This document shows positions 42,155 to 51,151 of a stretch of DNA of 64,000 nucleotides, piece by piece. Position numbers and translations under genes: made by a program. This stretch comes from JAODBQ01 sp047602055 (GTDB taxonomy: Bacteria; Actinomycetota; Acidimicrobiia; Acidimicrobiales; Ilumatobacteraceae): contig JASGIG010000001.1 in assembly GCA_047602055.1 (NCBI GenBank), positions 1,736,001 to 1,800,000 of the forward strand, in the 5' to 3' direction. How positions within the stretch are numbered: position 1 is the stretch's first letter; every line of letters begins with the position of its first letter. The notes below the pieces were generated by a model that worked only from the letters and a program-made list of their open reading frames with translations, was not told the DNA's origin and made no database searches.

Positions 42155-43657
42155 GTGCTCGACGGCGTGATCCCCGCGCAGCTGGCGGCTGCGTTCGACG
42201 ACTACGAACGGGCGTTGATGGCCGACGACACGGTCACGCTCGATCGGCGCTTCGCGCCGGGCGGGCAGACGATGCGCGGCGACGCCGACGGGCTGCTCGT
42301 CGGTCACGACGCGATCAGCCGGTTCCGCGCGGCGCGCGGCGGTGCGCCACCACGGCGCATCGTCGTCGCGCACGCCCGGGCGTTGGGCGACGCGCATGCG
42401 GTGATCGTCGCCGTCACCGAGAACCGTGCCAGCGGTCGCGGGCTGCAGACGCAGGTCTGGGAACGCGCCGGCGACGAGTGGGTGATCGCCGCGGCACACG
42501 TCATGCCGCCGCCGGCGGCGCTGGACACGCGGGTGTGGCGGGTGGTGGGCGACCCGCTGGTCGCGCCGGCGTCGCCGGGGCCGTTGTCGGGCGAGACCGT
42601 CGCGGTCAAGGACCTGTTCGCCGTCGCCGGGTTCGCCCGCGGCGCCGGCAACCCGGCGTGGCTCGCGGGCGCGCCACGGGAGGCGGCCCACGCCCACGCC
42701 GTGGAGGCGCTCGGGCGCGCCGGCGCCGCCGTCCGGGGCATCGCCCGCACCGACGAGCTGGCCTTCAGCCTGTCGGGGATCAACGCCCACTCCGGGACGC
42801 CGCCCAACCCGCGGGCGCCCGGACGGATCCCCGGCGGCTCCACCTCGGGCCCGGCGAGCGCCGTCGCCCTCGGCCACGCGACGGTCGGGCTCGGCACCGA
42901 CACGGCCGGCTCGATCCGCGTGCCGGCCGCGTACCAGGGGCTCTTCGGGATCCGCACGACGCACGGTGCCGTCGACCGTGCCGGCCTGCTGCCGCTCGCG
43001 CCGAGCTTCGACACGGTCGGCTGGCTGACCCGGGACGCCGACCTGCTCGGACGCGTCGGCGACGTGCTCCTGCCGCCCGACACGGCGCGGCCGGGACCGC
43101 TCGGCTCGGTGGCCGAGCTCACCGCGCTCGCCGACGACGATGTGTCCGCGGTCGTCGGCGCGTTCGCCACGCGAGCCGGCGCCGTCGAGGCGTCGTGGGA
43201 CGGCGCCGCCGAGCTGGCCGCCTGGCTCGCCGCGTTCCAGACGGTGCAGCGACACGAGGCGTGGGCGGCGCACGGCGACTGGCTCGTGGACCACCTCGAC
43301 ACGCTCGGCGACGACGTCCGCGCCCGCTTCGAGCTGGCCCGCGACACGACCGCCGAGCAGGCGGCGACGGCCCAGGCCACCGTCACGGCGGCGCGGGCGC
43401 GCGTCGGCGAGCTGCTCGCCGAGCGGACGCTCGTCGTGCCGGCGGCGGCATCGGTCGCGCCGACGCCCGCCGACGCTGCGACCGTGCGCGGCCGGACCCT
43501 GCGGCTGACCTGCCTGGCGAGCATCGCCGGTGCGGTCGCCGTGGCCGTGCCGCTGGTGACCGCCGCCGGGCTGCCGTGCGCGGCGTGCCTCGTCGGACCG
43601 CCGGGCAGCGACCACGCGCTGCTCGCGCTGGCCGGGGAGCTGGCGGAGCGGCGATGA
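42155..43657 (+). CDS. AtzH-like domain fused to an amidase-signature hydrolase (AtzE-like)
   Basis: 500 aa. Residues 1 to about 125 are an NTF2-fold, AtzH-like domain (DYERALMADD, GLLVGHDAISRFRAARG, VWERAGDEWVIAAAHV). The rest is an amidase with the Ser-cisSer-Lys triad: Lys in VAVKDLF, Ser in GGSTSGPASAVA and GTDTAGSIRVPA. In cyanuric acid degradation AtzH is a separate small subunit of the 1-carboxybiuret hydrolase AtzE; here the two are one chain. The substrate is probably a carboxylated or carbamoylated amide. Confidence 0.85.
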   Translation: MLDGVIPAQLAAAFDDYERALMADDTVTLDRRFAPGGQTMRGDADGLLVGHDAISRFRAARGGAPPRRIVVAHARALGDAHAVIVAVTENRASGRGLQTQVWERAGDEWVIAAAHVMPPPAALDTRVWRVVGDPLVAPASPGPLSGETVAVKDLFAVAGFARGAGNPAWLAGAPREAAHAHAVEALGRAGAAVRGIARTDELAFSLSGINAHSGTPPNPRAPGRIPGGSTSGPASAVALGHATVGLGTDTAGSIRVPAAYQGLFGIRTTHGAVDRAGLLPLAPSFDTVGWLTRDADLLGRVGDVLLPPDTARPGPLGSVAELTALADDDVSAVVGAFATRAGAVEASWDGAAELAAWLAAFQTVQRHEAWAAHGDWLVDHLDTLGDDVRARFELARDTTAEQAATAQATVTAARARVGELLAERTLVVPAAASVAPTPADAATVRGRTLRLTCLASIAGAVAVAVPLVTAAGLPCAACLVGPPGSDHALLALAGELAERR

Positions 43658-44766
43658 TCGGTGACGTGGAGGAGCTGGCGCCGCCCGACGTGCTCCGCCG
43701 CTGCGACGGCCCGATCCCCGGTGACGAGTACCTCCCGGCCAACCCGGACGACGTGTGGTGGGGCTGGCTGCCGTGCGCCACGAGCCGCGCCGTGCTCGGC
43801 GTGCGGCCGGGGACCACGGTCACGATCGACACGCTGAGCCACGAGGGGCTGCTCGAGGATCAGGGCCGCGATCCCGTGGCGTTCTTCGGCGGTCATGGCG
43901 TCGACCGCGAGCTCGTGCTCGACGAGGGGATCGCGCTGGCCGCCTCGCCGCGCGGGCGCGACCCCCGGCGAGACGGTCCGCACGTGGTCACCGGCCCGAT
44001 CGAGGTGTTCGGCGCGAGCCCCGGCGACCTCGTGGCGATCACCGTCGTCGACCTCGCCAGGCGGGTCCCGTACGGCGTGATCTCGAGCCGGCACGGACGC
44101 GGTGCGCTGCCCGACGCGCTCGGCGATGCGCCGGCGTTCAGCGCGTTCGCCACCGTGGCCGCCGATGCCGCCGGGTCGGCGCACGGCGTGCTCGCCCGCC
44201 GCCGCGACCGCCCCGATGCCGGCACGGTGTCGTTCCCGCTGCGCGAGTTCCTGGGGATCGTCGGCGTCGCCGTCGCCGGCACGAGCCCGGCGCACTCGGT
44301 CCCGCCGGGCAGCCACGGCGGCAACCTCGACATCAACCTGCTCACGATCGGCTCCACGCTCTACATCCCCGTCCAGGTCCCCGGCGCGCTCGTGTACGTC
44401 GGCGATCCGCACTTCGCGCAGGGCGACGGCGAGGTCGCCCTGACGGCGTTTGAGGCGCCGTTGCGGGCCACGTTGCGCCTCGACGTCGTGCCCGCGGCCG
44501 AGGCCGTCGCCCGGTTCGGCGAGCTGGTCGGCCCGGTGGGGGAGACGGCCGAACTGCTCATCCCCACCGGGCTCGACGCCGACCTCGACGTCGCCGTCGC
44601 CAACTGCGTGCGCGCCGCGCTCGGCATCCTCGAGGCCAGCTACGGCATGGACCGGCTGCAGGCCTACGCGTACCTCAGCGCGGCGACCGACTTCGACATC
44701 TCCCAGGTCGTCGACCTCGTCAAAGGCGTCCACGCCCGGATCCGCAAGAGCGACTTCGCCCGCTGA
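43654..44766 (+). CDS. Acetamidase/formamidase family protein
   Basis: 370 aa. Family features: an early GDEYLPANPDDVWWGW, then TIDTLSHEGL, PGDLVAI and HGGNLDIN with metal-binding His residues, and DPHFAQGDGEV. Hydrolyses short-chain amides such as formamide to the acid and ammonia, a fitting last step of nitrogen release. It ends the operon and is convergent with an SDR gene 16 bp away. Confidence 0.92.
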   Translation: MIGDVEELAPPDVLRRCDGPIPGDEYLPANPDDVWWGWLPCATSRAVLGVRPGTTVTIDTLSHEGLLEDQGRDPVAFFGGHGVDRELVLDEGIALAASPRGRDPRRDGPHVVTGPIEVFGASPGDLVAITVVDLARRVPYGVISSRHGRGALPDALGDAPAFSAFATVAADAAGSAHGVLARRRDRPDAGTVSFPLREFLGIVGVAVAGTSPAHSVPPGSHGGNLDINLLTIGSTLYIPVQVPGALVYVGDPHFAQGDGEVALTAFEAPLRATLRLDVVPAAEAVARFGELVGPVGETAELLIPTGLDADLDVAVANCVRAALGILEASYGMDRLQAYAYLSAATDFDISQVVDLVKGVHARIRKSDFAR

Positions 44767-44782
44767 GCGGTCCCTCGGATCG

Positions 44783-45593
44783 TCAGCCGCCGCCGGTGCC
44801 GCTGCCCTGCGCCATGACGGCGATCATGTCTGCCGAGCCGTAGACGGCCCAGCCGCCGTCCACCGTCAGGTTCGTCCCGGTCACGTACGACGCGTCGTCG
44901 CTGGCCAGGAACATCGCCGCGGACGCCATCTCCGACGGGGCAGCAGCGCGCCCGAACGGGATGCGCGAGACGTAGGCCTGCTCCGCCCCGGGAATGGTGA
45001 ACAGCCCGGCCACCGCGGGCGTCGCCGTCACGCCCGGCGAGATGCAGTTCACCCGCACGCCGAGGTGGGCGAGCTGCGATCGCCGCGGTGGCGGTGAGGT
45101 TGACGATCGCCGCCTTGGCGGCTGAGTACGGAGCACCGGGGATCGACGGCTGGGTCGCGTGGACCGAGGCGACGCTGACGATGGCGCCTCCCTGCCCACG
45201 ATCGCGCATCGCCCGCCCGGCGTGCTTGATCCCGAAGAACGCCGACTTGAGGCACAGATCGATGCTGTAGTCCCAGTCCGTCTCGGTGAGATCCATGATC
45301 TGGGTCAGGCCGCGGGCGCCGCCGGCGACGTTGAACATCGCGTCGACGCCCCCCAGCTCCTCGCAGCACCAGTCGACCAGGCCGGCCACGTCGTCCTCGA
45401 CGACGGCACTGGCCTGACGCGTCAGCACGGCGTCACCGCACTCGGTGGCCAAGGTGGCGAGGCCTTCGGGTCTGATGTCGCCGACGACGACCCTGCCACC
45501 CTCTGCGACGAACGCCTGGACCATGGCGCGCCCGATCCCGGAGCCTCCCGCAACGACGACGGCGCTCTTCCCCGCAAAGCGTGCCCGTTCCAT
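44783..45593 (-). CDS. Short-chain dehydrogenase/reductase; apparent frameshift near 45080
   Basis: 269 codons once one base is removed. N-terminal GGSGIGRA, then NVAGG, Ser in VSVASVHA and YSAAK active site. After VNLTATAAI the frame changes to ARPPRRAG while the next frame reads QLAHLGVRVNCISPGVTATP and ends DGGWAVYG...GTGGG. ATCGCAGCTC with one extra base (ATCCAGCTC expected) would cause it. AGGAGA lies 7 nt before ATG 45593. May oxidise an alcohol made by the facing operon, but that is speculative. Confidence 0.85.
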
Positions 45594-45685
45594 GACGTTC
45601 TCCTCTCGCTGCGTTCATGATCGCCGCCGTGGTGATCGGCGAAGCGTTCTGATCCGGGACAGCTTGGTGTGATGACGCTGGCTGG

Positions 45686-46330
45686 CTACAAGTGTGTGCG
45701 CAGGAACGTCTCGACGGCGGTGCAGAGGCGGACGCGGTCGGCGTCGAGCGTCGCCACGTGGCCGCCGTGCTCCAGGGTGACGCGGCGCACGGGGCCACCG
45801 AGCGAGGCGGCGATGACGTCCGCCGACGCCGGGTCGACGACGTCGTCGTGGCGGCTGGACACGAGCAGCACCGGGCAGGCGACAGCGGCGAGGTCGGTCG
45901 ACAGCGCGCCGGACGCCATCGCCAGCAACGCCGAGGTCGGCAGGCGGGTGTAGGCCGTCTCGCCGGGGAACGTCGGGGCGTCGTCGAGCCACTCGTGGCC
46001 GCGCGACAGGCGCCACTCCAAGCCGTCGACCGCGTCCGGGTCCGGTGCCGGCGGGTTGATCGCCACCGCCGCCCGACACCCCCCGGTGGCGGCGACCGCC
46101 AGCGCCAGCGCACCGCCCATCGACTGCCCGACGATCGCGTCGGCCGGCCAGTCGAGCGCCGCCGCCACCCAGTCCGCCCACGACACGCCGAGCAGGTCCT
46201 CCGGTGCCGAGCCGTGCCCGGGAAGCGTCGGCGCCTGCACGGTGTGGCCGGCCTGGCCGAGGGTGGCCACCAGTGGCCACATCGTCGCCCCGGTGCCCCC
46301 CAACCCGTGCAGGCACAGCACCCGCGCCAT
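45686..46330 (-). CDS. Alpha/beta hydrolase (carboxylesterase-like)
   Basis: 214 aa. Oxyanion motif LHGLGGTG, nucleophile elbow GQSMGG, Asp in SSRHDDVVDP and His in EHGGHVATLD complete the triad. The small cap and the charge-relay pattern match monoacylglycerol-lipase or Est30-type carboxylesterases. It lies 25 bp after the PLP-enzyme gene on the same strand. Confidence 0.9.
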   Translation of the reverse strand: MARVLCLHGLGGTGATMWPLVATLGQAGHTVQAPTLPGHGSAPEDLLGVSWADWVAAALDWPADAIVGQSMGGALALAVAATGGCRAAVAINPPAPDPDAVDGLEWRLSRGHEWLDDAPTFPGETAYTRLPTSALLAMASGALSTDLAAVACPVLLVSSRHDDVVDPASADVIAASLGGPVRRVTLEHGGHVATLDADRVRLCTAVETFLRTHL

Positions 46331-46355
46331 CAGTCAGCGCCCGATCGGCTGCGGG

Positions 46356-47534
46356 TCAACTCAGCGCGGCCGTCAGGTCGGCGAGGAGGTCGTAGCAGTC
46401 CTCCAGGCCGACCGAGATGCGCAGCAGGCCCGGGGTGACGCCCATCGTCTCCGCCTCGCGCGTGGTGAGGCTGGCGTGCGTCGACGTCGCCGGATGGCAG
46501 ACCAGCGTCTCCGGCCCGCCGAGCGACGTCGCCACCCGGGCCAGGCGCACCTTGGACAGGAACGCGGCCGCCGAGTCGCGGCCGCCGGCGAGGTCGACCG
46601 CCATGACCGTGCCGCCGTTGCGCATCTGCCGCTTGGCGAGGTCGAACTGCGGGTGCGACGCCAGCCCGGGGTAGTGGACGGCGGCGACGGCCGGGTGCTC
46701 CGCGAGCGCCTCGGCCAGCGCCAGCGCCGTCGCCGACTGCTGGTTGGTGCGCACCGCCAGCGTGCGCAGGCCGCGCAGCGCGTTGAGCGCGTCGAACGGT
46801 GACGGCGTGGCGCCATGCAGCACGGAGTACGCCCAGATCTCGTCGAGCAGCTCGCGCTCGCCGGCGACGACGCCGAGCGTGGCGTCGTTGTGCCCGGCGA
46901 TGCCCTTGGTCGCCGAGTGCAGCGACAGGTGCACGCCGTGGGCGAGGGGCTGCTGGCCGAGCGGGGTGGCGAACGTCGAGTCGACCACGGTGAACGGGCC
47001 GCGCAGCGCGCCGAGCTCGTCGAGGTCGACCAGCTCCAGGCGCGGGTTGGACGGCGTCTCGGCGAGCACGAGCATCGTCTGCCCCGGCCGCACGGCGTCG
47101 GTGAACGCGCCCGGCACGGTGCCGTCGACCAGCGTGACCTCGATGCCGAAGCGCTGGCACGGGCCCTGCAGGAACGCCAGCGTCCCGGCGTACAGCTGGC
47201 GCTGGGCGACGATGTGGCTGCCGGCACCGCACAGGGCCAGCACCACCGTGGTCAGCGCGCCCATCCCGGAGGCGAACGCCAGCGCCGACTCGGCGCCCTC
47301 GAGCTCGGCGATCGCCTCCTCGAACGAGCGCACGGTCGGGTTGGCGTAGCGGCCGTAGAACTCGTGCGCCCGTGCGGTGGTGGCCCGGCGGTTGGCGTCG
47401 TCGAGGTCGTCGCTCTCCCAGGTGCTCGTCGCCCACAGCGCCGGCGCCAGCGAGGTGCGGCTGTGACCTCGCCCGGCGGTGATCACGGTGGTGGACGGGC
47501 GCCGCGGCGCCGGCACGTCGGGCGTCTCGCTCAT
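46356..47534 (-). CDS. Trans-sulfuration-type PLP enzyme (cystathionine gamma-synthase/lyase family)
   Basis: 392 aa. YGRYANPTVRSFEEAIAELEG at the N terminus and the PLP-binding Lys in SATKGIAGHND identify the Cys/Met-metabolism PLP family; C-terminal LRISVGLED. Could be a cystathionine gamma-synthase, gamma-lyase or methionine gamma-lyase; sequence alone does not decide. ATG 47534 is supported by a TAGCCT box 7 nt upstream. Confidence 0.92.
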   Translation of the reverse strand: MSETPDVPAPRRPSTTVITAGRGHSRTSLAPALWATSTWESDDLDDANRRATTARAHEFYGRYANPTVRSFEEAIAELEGAESALAFASGMGALTTVVLALCGAGSHIVAQRQLYAGTLAFLQGPCQRFGIEVTLVDGTVPGAFTDAVRPGQTMLVLAETPSNPRLELVDLDELGALRGPFTVVDSTFATPLGQQPLAHGVHLSLHSATKGIAGHNDATLGVVAGERELLDEIWAYSVLHGATPSPFDALNALRGLRTLAVRTNQQSATALALAEALAEHPAVAAVHYPGLASHPQFDLAKRQMRNGGTVMAVDLAGGRDSAAAFLSKVRLARVATSLGGPETLVCHPATSTHASLTTREAETMGVTPGLLRISVGLEDCYDLLADLTAALS

Positions 47535-47541
47535 CCGCGCC

Positions 47542-47547
47542 AGGCTA
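47542..47547 (-). promoter_or_regulatory. -10 box for leaderless PLP-enzyme transcript
   Basis: TAGCCT on the minus strand, 7 nt before ATG 47534. Confidence 0.5.
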
Positions 47548-47602
47548 GGCCGTGCGCGGCCCCCGGCACATGGGCCGTTTGTCGTCGAGCAGACTTCCGG
47601 GC

Positions 47603-48282
<680 letters not shown>

Positions 48283-48289
<7 letters not shown>

Positions 48290-48317
48290 ACAGAGCGAGT
48301 GCACGTTTGTTCGCTCG
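48283..48317. repeat. Hairpin with CACGT-containing loop
   Basis: Arms CGAGTGAACA and TGTTCGCTCG (one mismatch) around a 15-nt loop with GCACGT. It overlaps the stop of the preceding gene; downstream, ACGAAACCGAGCG is repeated twice. Same size and loop type as the repeats at 27955, 28641 and 54256, but with different arms. Confidence 0.6.
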
Positions 48318-48362
48318 ACGAAACCGAGCGACGAAACCGAGCGACGAGCGTGACGAGCGTCG

Positions 48363-49139
48363 TCAGCCGGCGAGGGCGGCGGCGGCGCCGTGGAGGAGGC
48401 CGTTGGAGCTGATCGCGGTGTCGTGCTCCCAGGTGCGCTCGCCGTGGCGGTCGGTGAACGTGCCGCCGGCCTCCTCGACGATCACCATCGGCGCGGCGAG
48501 GTCGTAGGGCGCCAGGCCGACGGCATCGACGGCCAGGTCGATCGCTCCCTCGGCGACGAGCATGTGCTGCCAGAAGTCGCCGAAGCCGCGGGCCCGGTAC
48601 GCGGCGCGCTGCAGCGCGACGAGCGCGTCGCCGCGGCCGACCTCGTCCCAGCCGGGGGCGAACGTCAGGCTCACCTGGGCCTCGTCGAGCGACGACACCG
48701 TCGACACCCGGCACGGCCGGCCGCCGACGCTGAACGCGCCGAGCCCACGCGCTGCCCACCACCGCCGCTGCAGCGCCGGCGCCGAGACGACGCCGACCAC
48801 CGGCTCGCCGTCGTGGACCAGGGCGATCAGCGTCGCCCACACCGGGATGCCGCGCACGAAGTTGCTGGTGCCGTCGATCGGGTCGATCACCCAGCGCGAC
48901 GCCGACGACGCGTTGCCGACCAGCCCGTGCTCCTCGCCGAACAGGCCGTGGTCGGGGCGGGCGGCGAGGAGCATCGACGAGATCAGCGACTCCGTGTTGC
49001 GGTCCGTCTCGGTGACCTCGGTGCGATTGGCCTTCCAGTCGAGGTGGAACGAGCGGTCGGTGAAGGACGGGAGGGTGGCGGCGTCCGCCGCATCGGCCAC
49101 GCGTTGCGCGAGGTCCAGTTCCGCCTGGAGCGACGTCAT
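48363..49139 (-). CDS. hisN: Inositol-monophosphatase-fold phosphatase, probably histidinol-phosphatase
   Basis: 258 aa. Metal site GEEHG and WVIDPIDGTSNF, and a C-terminal FGDFWQHMLVAEGAIDLAVD, which fits the actinobacterial HisN branch of the IMPase family. It dephosphorylates histidinol phosphate in histidine synthesis, or another sugar/inositol phosphate. ATG 49139 overlaps the dxs stop (ATGA), so it is coupled to dxs. Confidence 0.8.
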   Translation of the reverse strand: MTSLQAELDLAQRVADAADAATLPSFTDRSFHLDWKANRTEVTETDRNTESLISSMLLAARPDHGLFGEEHGLVGNASSASRWVIDPIDGTSNFVRGIPVWATLIALVHDGEPVVGVVSAPALQRRWWAARGLGAFSVGGRPCRVSTVSSLDEAQVSLTFAPGWDEVGRGDALVALQRAAYRARGFGDFWQHMLVAEGAIDLAVDAVGLAPYDLAAPMVIVEEAGGTFTDRHGERTWEHDTAISSNGLLHGAAAALAG

Positions 49140-51079
49140 CGGCCGGCGGCGGTGCGCACCGCCGCGGCGAGGCCGTCGGCGTCGAGGCCGAGCCCGGCGA
49201 GGATCTGGTTGACCTTGCCCTGGGGGATGAACCGGGTGGGCAGGCCGAGCGCCGTCACCGGCACCGCGTCGTCGACGGCGTGGACCGCGTCGGCGATCGA
49301 CATCCCGATCCCGCCGTCGCGCACGCCGTCCTCGCAGGTGACGACCGCGCCGTGCGCCGCGGCGTCGGCGATCATCGCCGGGTCCAGCGGGGCGCAGCAG
49401 CGCACGTCCCACACCGTCGTCTCGATGCCCTGGGCCTCCAGCGCGGCGGCCGCCTTCATCGCCGGCACGACCAGCCGGCCGATCGCCAGCAGCGCCACCG
49501 ACCCGTCGCCGGCTCGGATCCTGCGCCCGAGCAGGCCGACGCCGACGTCGTGCTCGGCCACCTGCGGTGCCGCCCCGTTCGGGTAGCGGATGGCCACCGG
49601 GCCGTCCTCCATCAGCAGCGTCGCGTCGTGGAGCATGACGTGCAGCTCCTGCGCGCTGGACGGGGCGAGCACCCGCATCCCCGGCACCTTGGACAGCAGC
49701 GCCATGTCGTAGACGCCGTGGTGGCTCGGCCCGTTGTCGCCGGTGATCCCGGCGCGGTCGAGGGCGAACAGCACCGGCAGGCGGTGCAGGGCGACGTCGT
49801 AGACCACCTGGTCCCACGCCCGGTTGAGGAACGTGCTGTAGATCGCCACGACCGGACGCAGGCCGCCCATCGCCATCCCGGCGGCGCCGGTGACGGCGTG
49901 CTGCTCGGCGATGCCGACGTCGAAGAACCGGTCCGGGAAGCGGGCCTCGAACGGCAGCAGCCCGGTGGGCCCGGCCATCGCCGCGGTGATCGCGACGAGG
50001 CGAGGGTTGGCCTCGGCCTCCTTGACCATCGCCTCGGCGAACGCCTGGGTGTACCCGGTGGGCACGGCCTTCGGCGGCCCGACGGCCGGGTCGAACACCG
50101 GCGCGTCGTGGAGGTGCTTCTCGTCGTCGTCCTCGGCCGGGGGGTAGCCGCGGCCCTTCTCGGTGAGGACGTGGACGAGGATCGGCCCGTCGGCGGACAG
50201 TGCGACGGCGTTGACCAGCGTGCGCTCCATCTCGGCGATGTCGTGACCGTCGACCGGGCCGACGTAGCGGATGCCCAGCGCCTCGAAGAACGCCGGCGGC
50301 TGGAGGACCTCGCGCACCGCGGCCTTGAGCGCCTCGACGCTCTTCTCGGCGATCGCCCCGGCGACGGGCAGGTCGCGCAGGAAGCTCTCCAGCCGGCGCT
50401 GGCGGCGCACGTAGACGGGGTTCTGGCGGATGTTGGTCAGGCCGTGCGACAGCTTCTCGTGGATGCGGTCCGGCAGGCTGGGGTGCTCGCCGGTGGTCTC
50501 GTCGATGATCGCCGGCGTGGCGATCAGGTTGGAGATCGTCGGGGCGTAGCTGCGCCCGTTGTCGTTGAGGACGATGACGACGCGCTGGTGCGAGTGGCCG
50601 ATGTTGTTGACGGCCTCGTAGGCCATCCCGCCGGTCATCGAGCCGTCGCCGACGACGGCGACGATGTGGCGGTGGTCGTTGGCCTTGGCATCGCGGGCGA
50701 CGGCCAGGCCGTAGGCGTACGACAGGCTCGTGGAGGCGTGGCTGTTCTCGACGAGGTCGTGGGCGCTCTCCTCCCGGCTCGGGTAGCCGGACAGGCCGCC
50801 GGCCTGGCGCAGCTGGGCGAAGCTGTTCTGGCGGCCGGTGACGATCTTGTGGACGTAGGCCTGGTGGCCGGTGTCCCAGACGATGGCGTCCTGCGGCGAG
50901 TCGAACACCCGGTGCAGGGCCAGGGTCAGCTCGACGGCGCCGAGGTTGGAGCCGAGGTGGCCACCGGTCTCGGCCACGGCCTGGACGACGAAGTCGCGGA
51001 TCTCGCCGGCCAGCTCGTCGAGCTCCGGGTACGACAGCGCGCGCAGGTCGGCGGGGCACCGGATCTCGTGCAGCGGCAT
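49136..51079 (-). CDS. dxs: 1-deoxy-D-xylulose-5-phosphate synthase
   Basis: 647 aa. It condenses pyruvate and glyceraldehyde-3-phosphate, first step of the MEP isoprenoid pathway, with TPP. Seen: HLGSNLGAVELTLALHRVF, the TPP site GDGSMTGGMAYEA...NN, the transketolase-type FALDRAGITGDNGPSHHG and the C-terminal FIPQGKVNQIL. A TAGCGT box 7 nt upstream supports ATG 51079. It shares a 72-bp intergenic region with a divergent SDR gene whose own -10 box is at 51138. Confidence 0.97.
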   Translation of the reverse strand: MPLHEIRCPADLRALSYPELDELAGEIRDFVVQAVAETGGHLGSNLGAVELTLALHRVFDSPQDAIVWDTGHQAYVHKIVTGRQNSFAQLRQAGGLSGYPSREESAHDLVENSHASTSLSYAYGLAVARDAKANDHRHIVAVVGDGSMTGGMAYEAVNNIGHSHQRVVIVLNDNGRSYAPTISNLIATPAIIDETTGEHPSLPDRIHEKLSHGLTNIRQNPVYVRRQRRLESFLRDLPVAGAIAEKSVEALKAAVREVLQPPAFFEALGIRYVGPVDGHDIAEMERTLVNAVALSADGPILVHVLTEKGRGYPPAEDDDEKHLHDAPVFDPAVGPPKAVPTGYTQAFAEAMVKEAEANPRLVAITAAMAGPTGLLPFEARFPDRFFDVGIAEQHAVTGAAGMAMGGLRPVVAIYSTFLNRAWDQVVYDVALHRLPVLFALDRAGITGDNGPSHHGVYDMALLSKVPGMRVLAPSSAQELHVMLHDATLLMEDGPVAIRYPNGAAPQVAEHDVGVGLLGRRIRAGDGSVALLAIGRLVVPAMKAAAALEAQGIETTVWDVRCCAPLDPAMIADAAAHGAVVTCEDGVRDGGIGMSIADAVHAVDDAVPVTALGLPTRFIPQGKVNQILAGLGLDADGLAAAVRTAAGR

Positions 51080-51086
51080 CGTCAAG

Positions 51087-51092
51087 ACGCTA
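51087..51092 (-). promoter_or_regulatory. -10 box for leaderless dxs transcript
   Basis: TAGCGT on the minus strand, 7 nt before ATG 51079. It decides this ATG over the TTG two codons upstream. Confidence 0.5.
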
Positions 51093-51137
51093 TCCGCGGA
51101 CGCCCTGGCCAGGTGTGACGGACGGCGAGGTGGTCAG

Positions 51138-51143
51138 TACGGT
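51138..51143 (+). promoter_or_regulatory. -10 box for leaderless SDR transcript
   Basis: TACGGT, 8 nt before ATG 51152. Back to back with the dxs promoter. Confidence 0.5.
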
Positions 51144-51151
51144 CAGTCGTC

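Noticed and set aside
41057..43615. Very long open frame on the minus strand opposite the 2-OG oxygenase and amidase genes
   Set aside because: Arg/Gly/Val-rich text without domains, antisense to genes with full catalytic motifs. High GC makes such frames open by chance; the same applies opposite zwf, dxs, kdpA and the thiamine operon.
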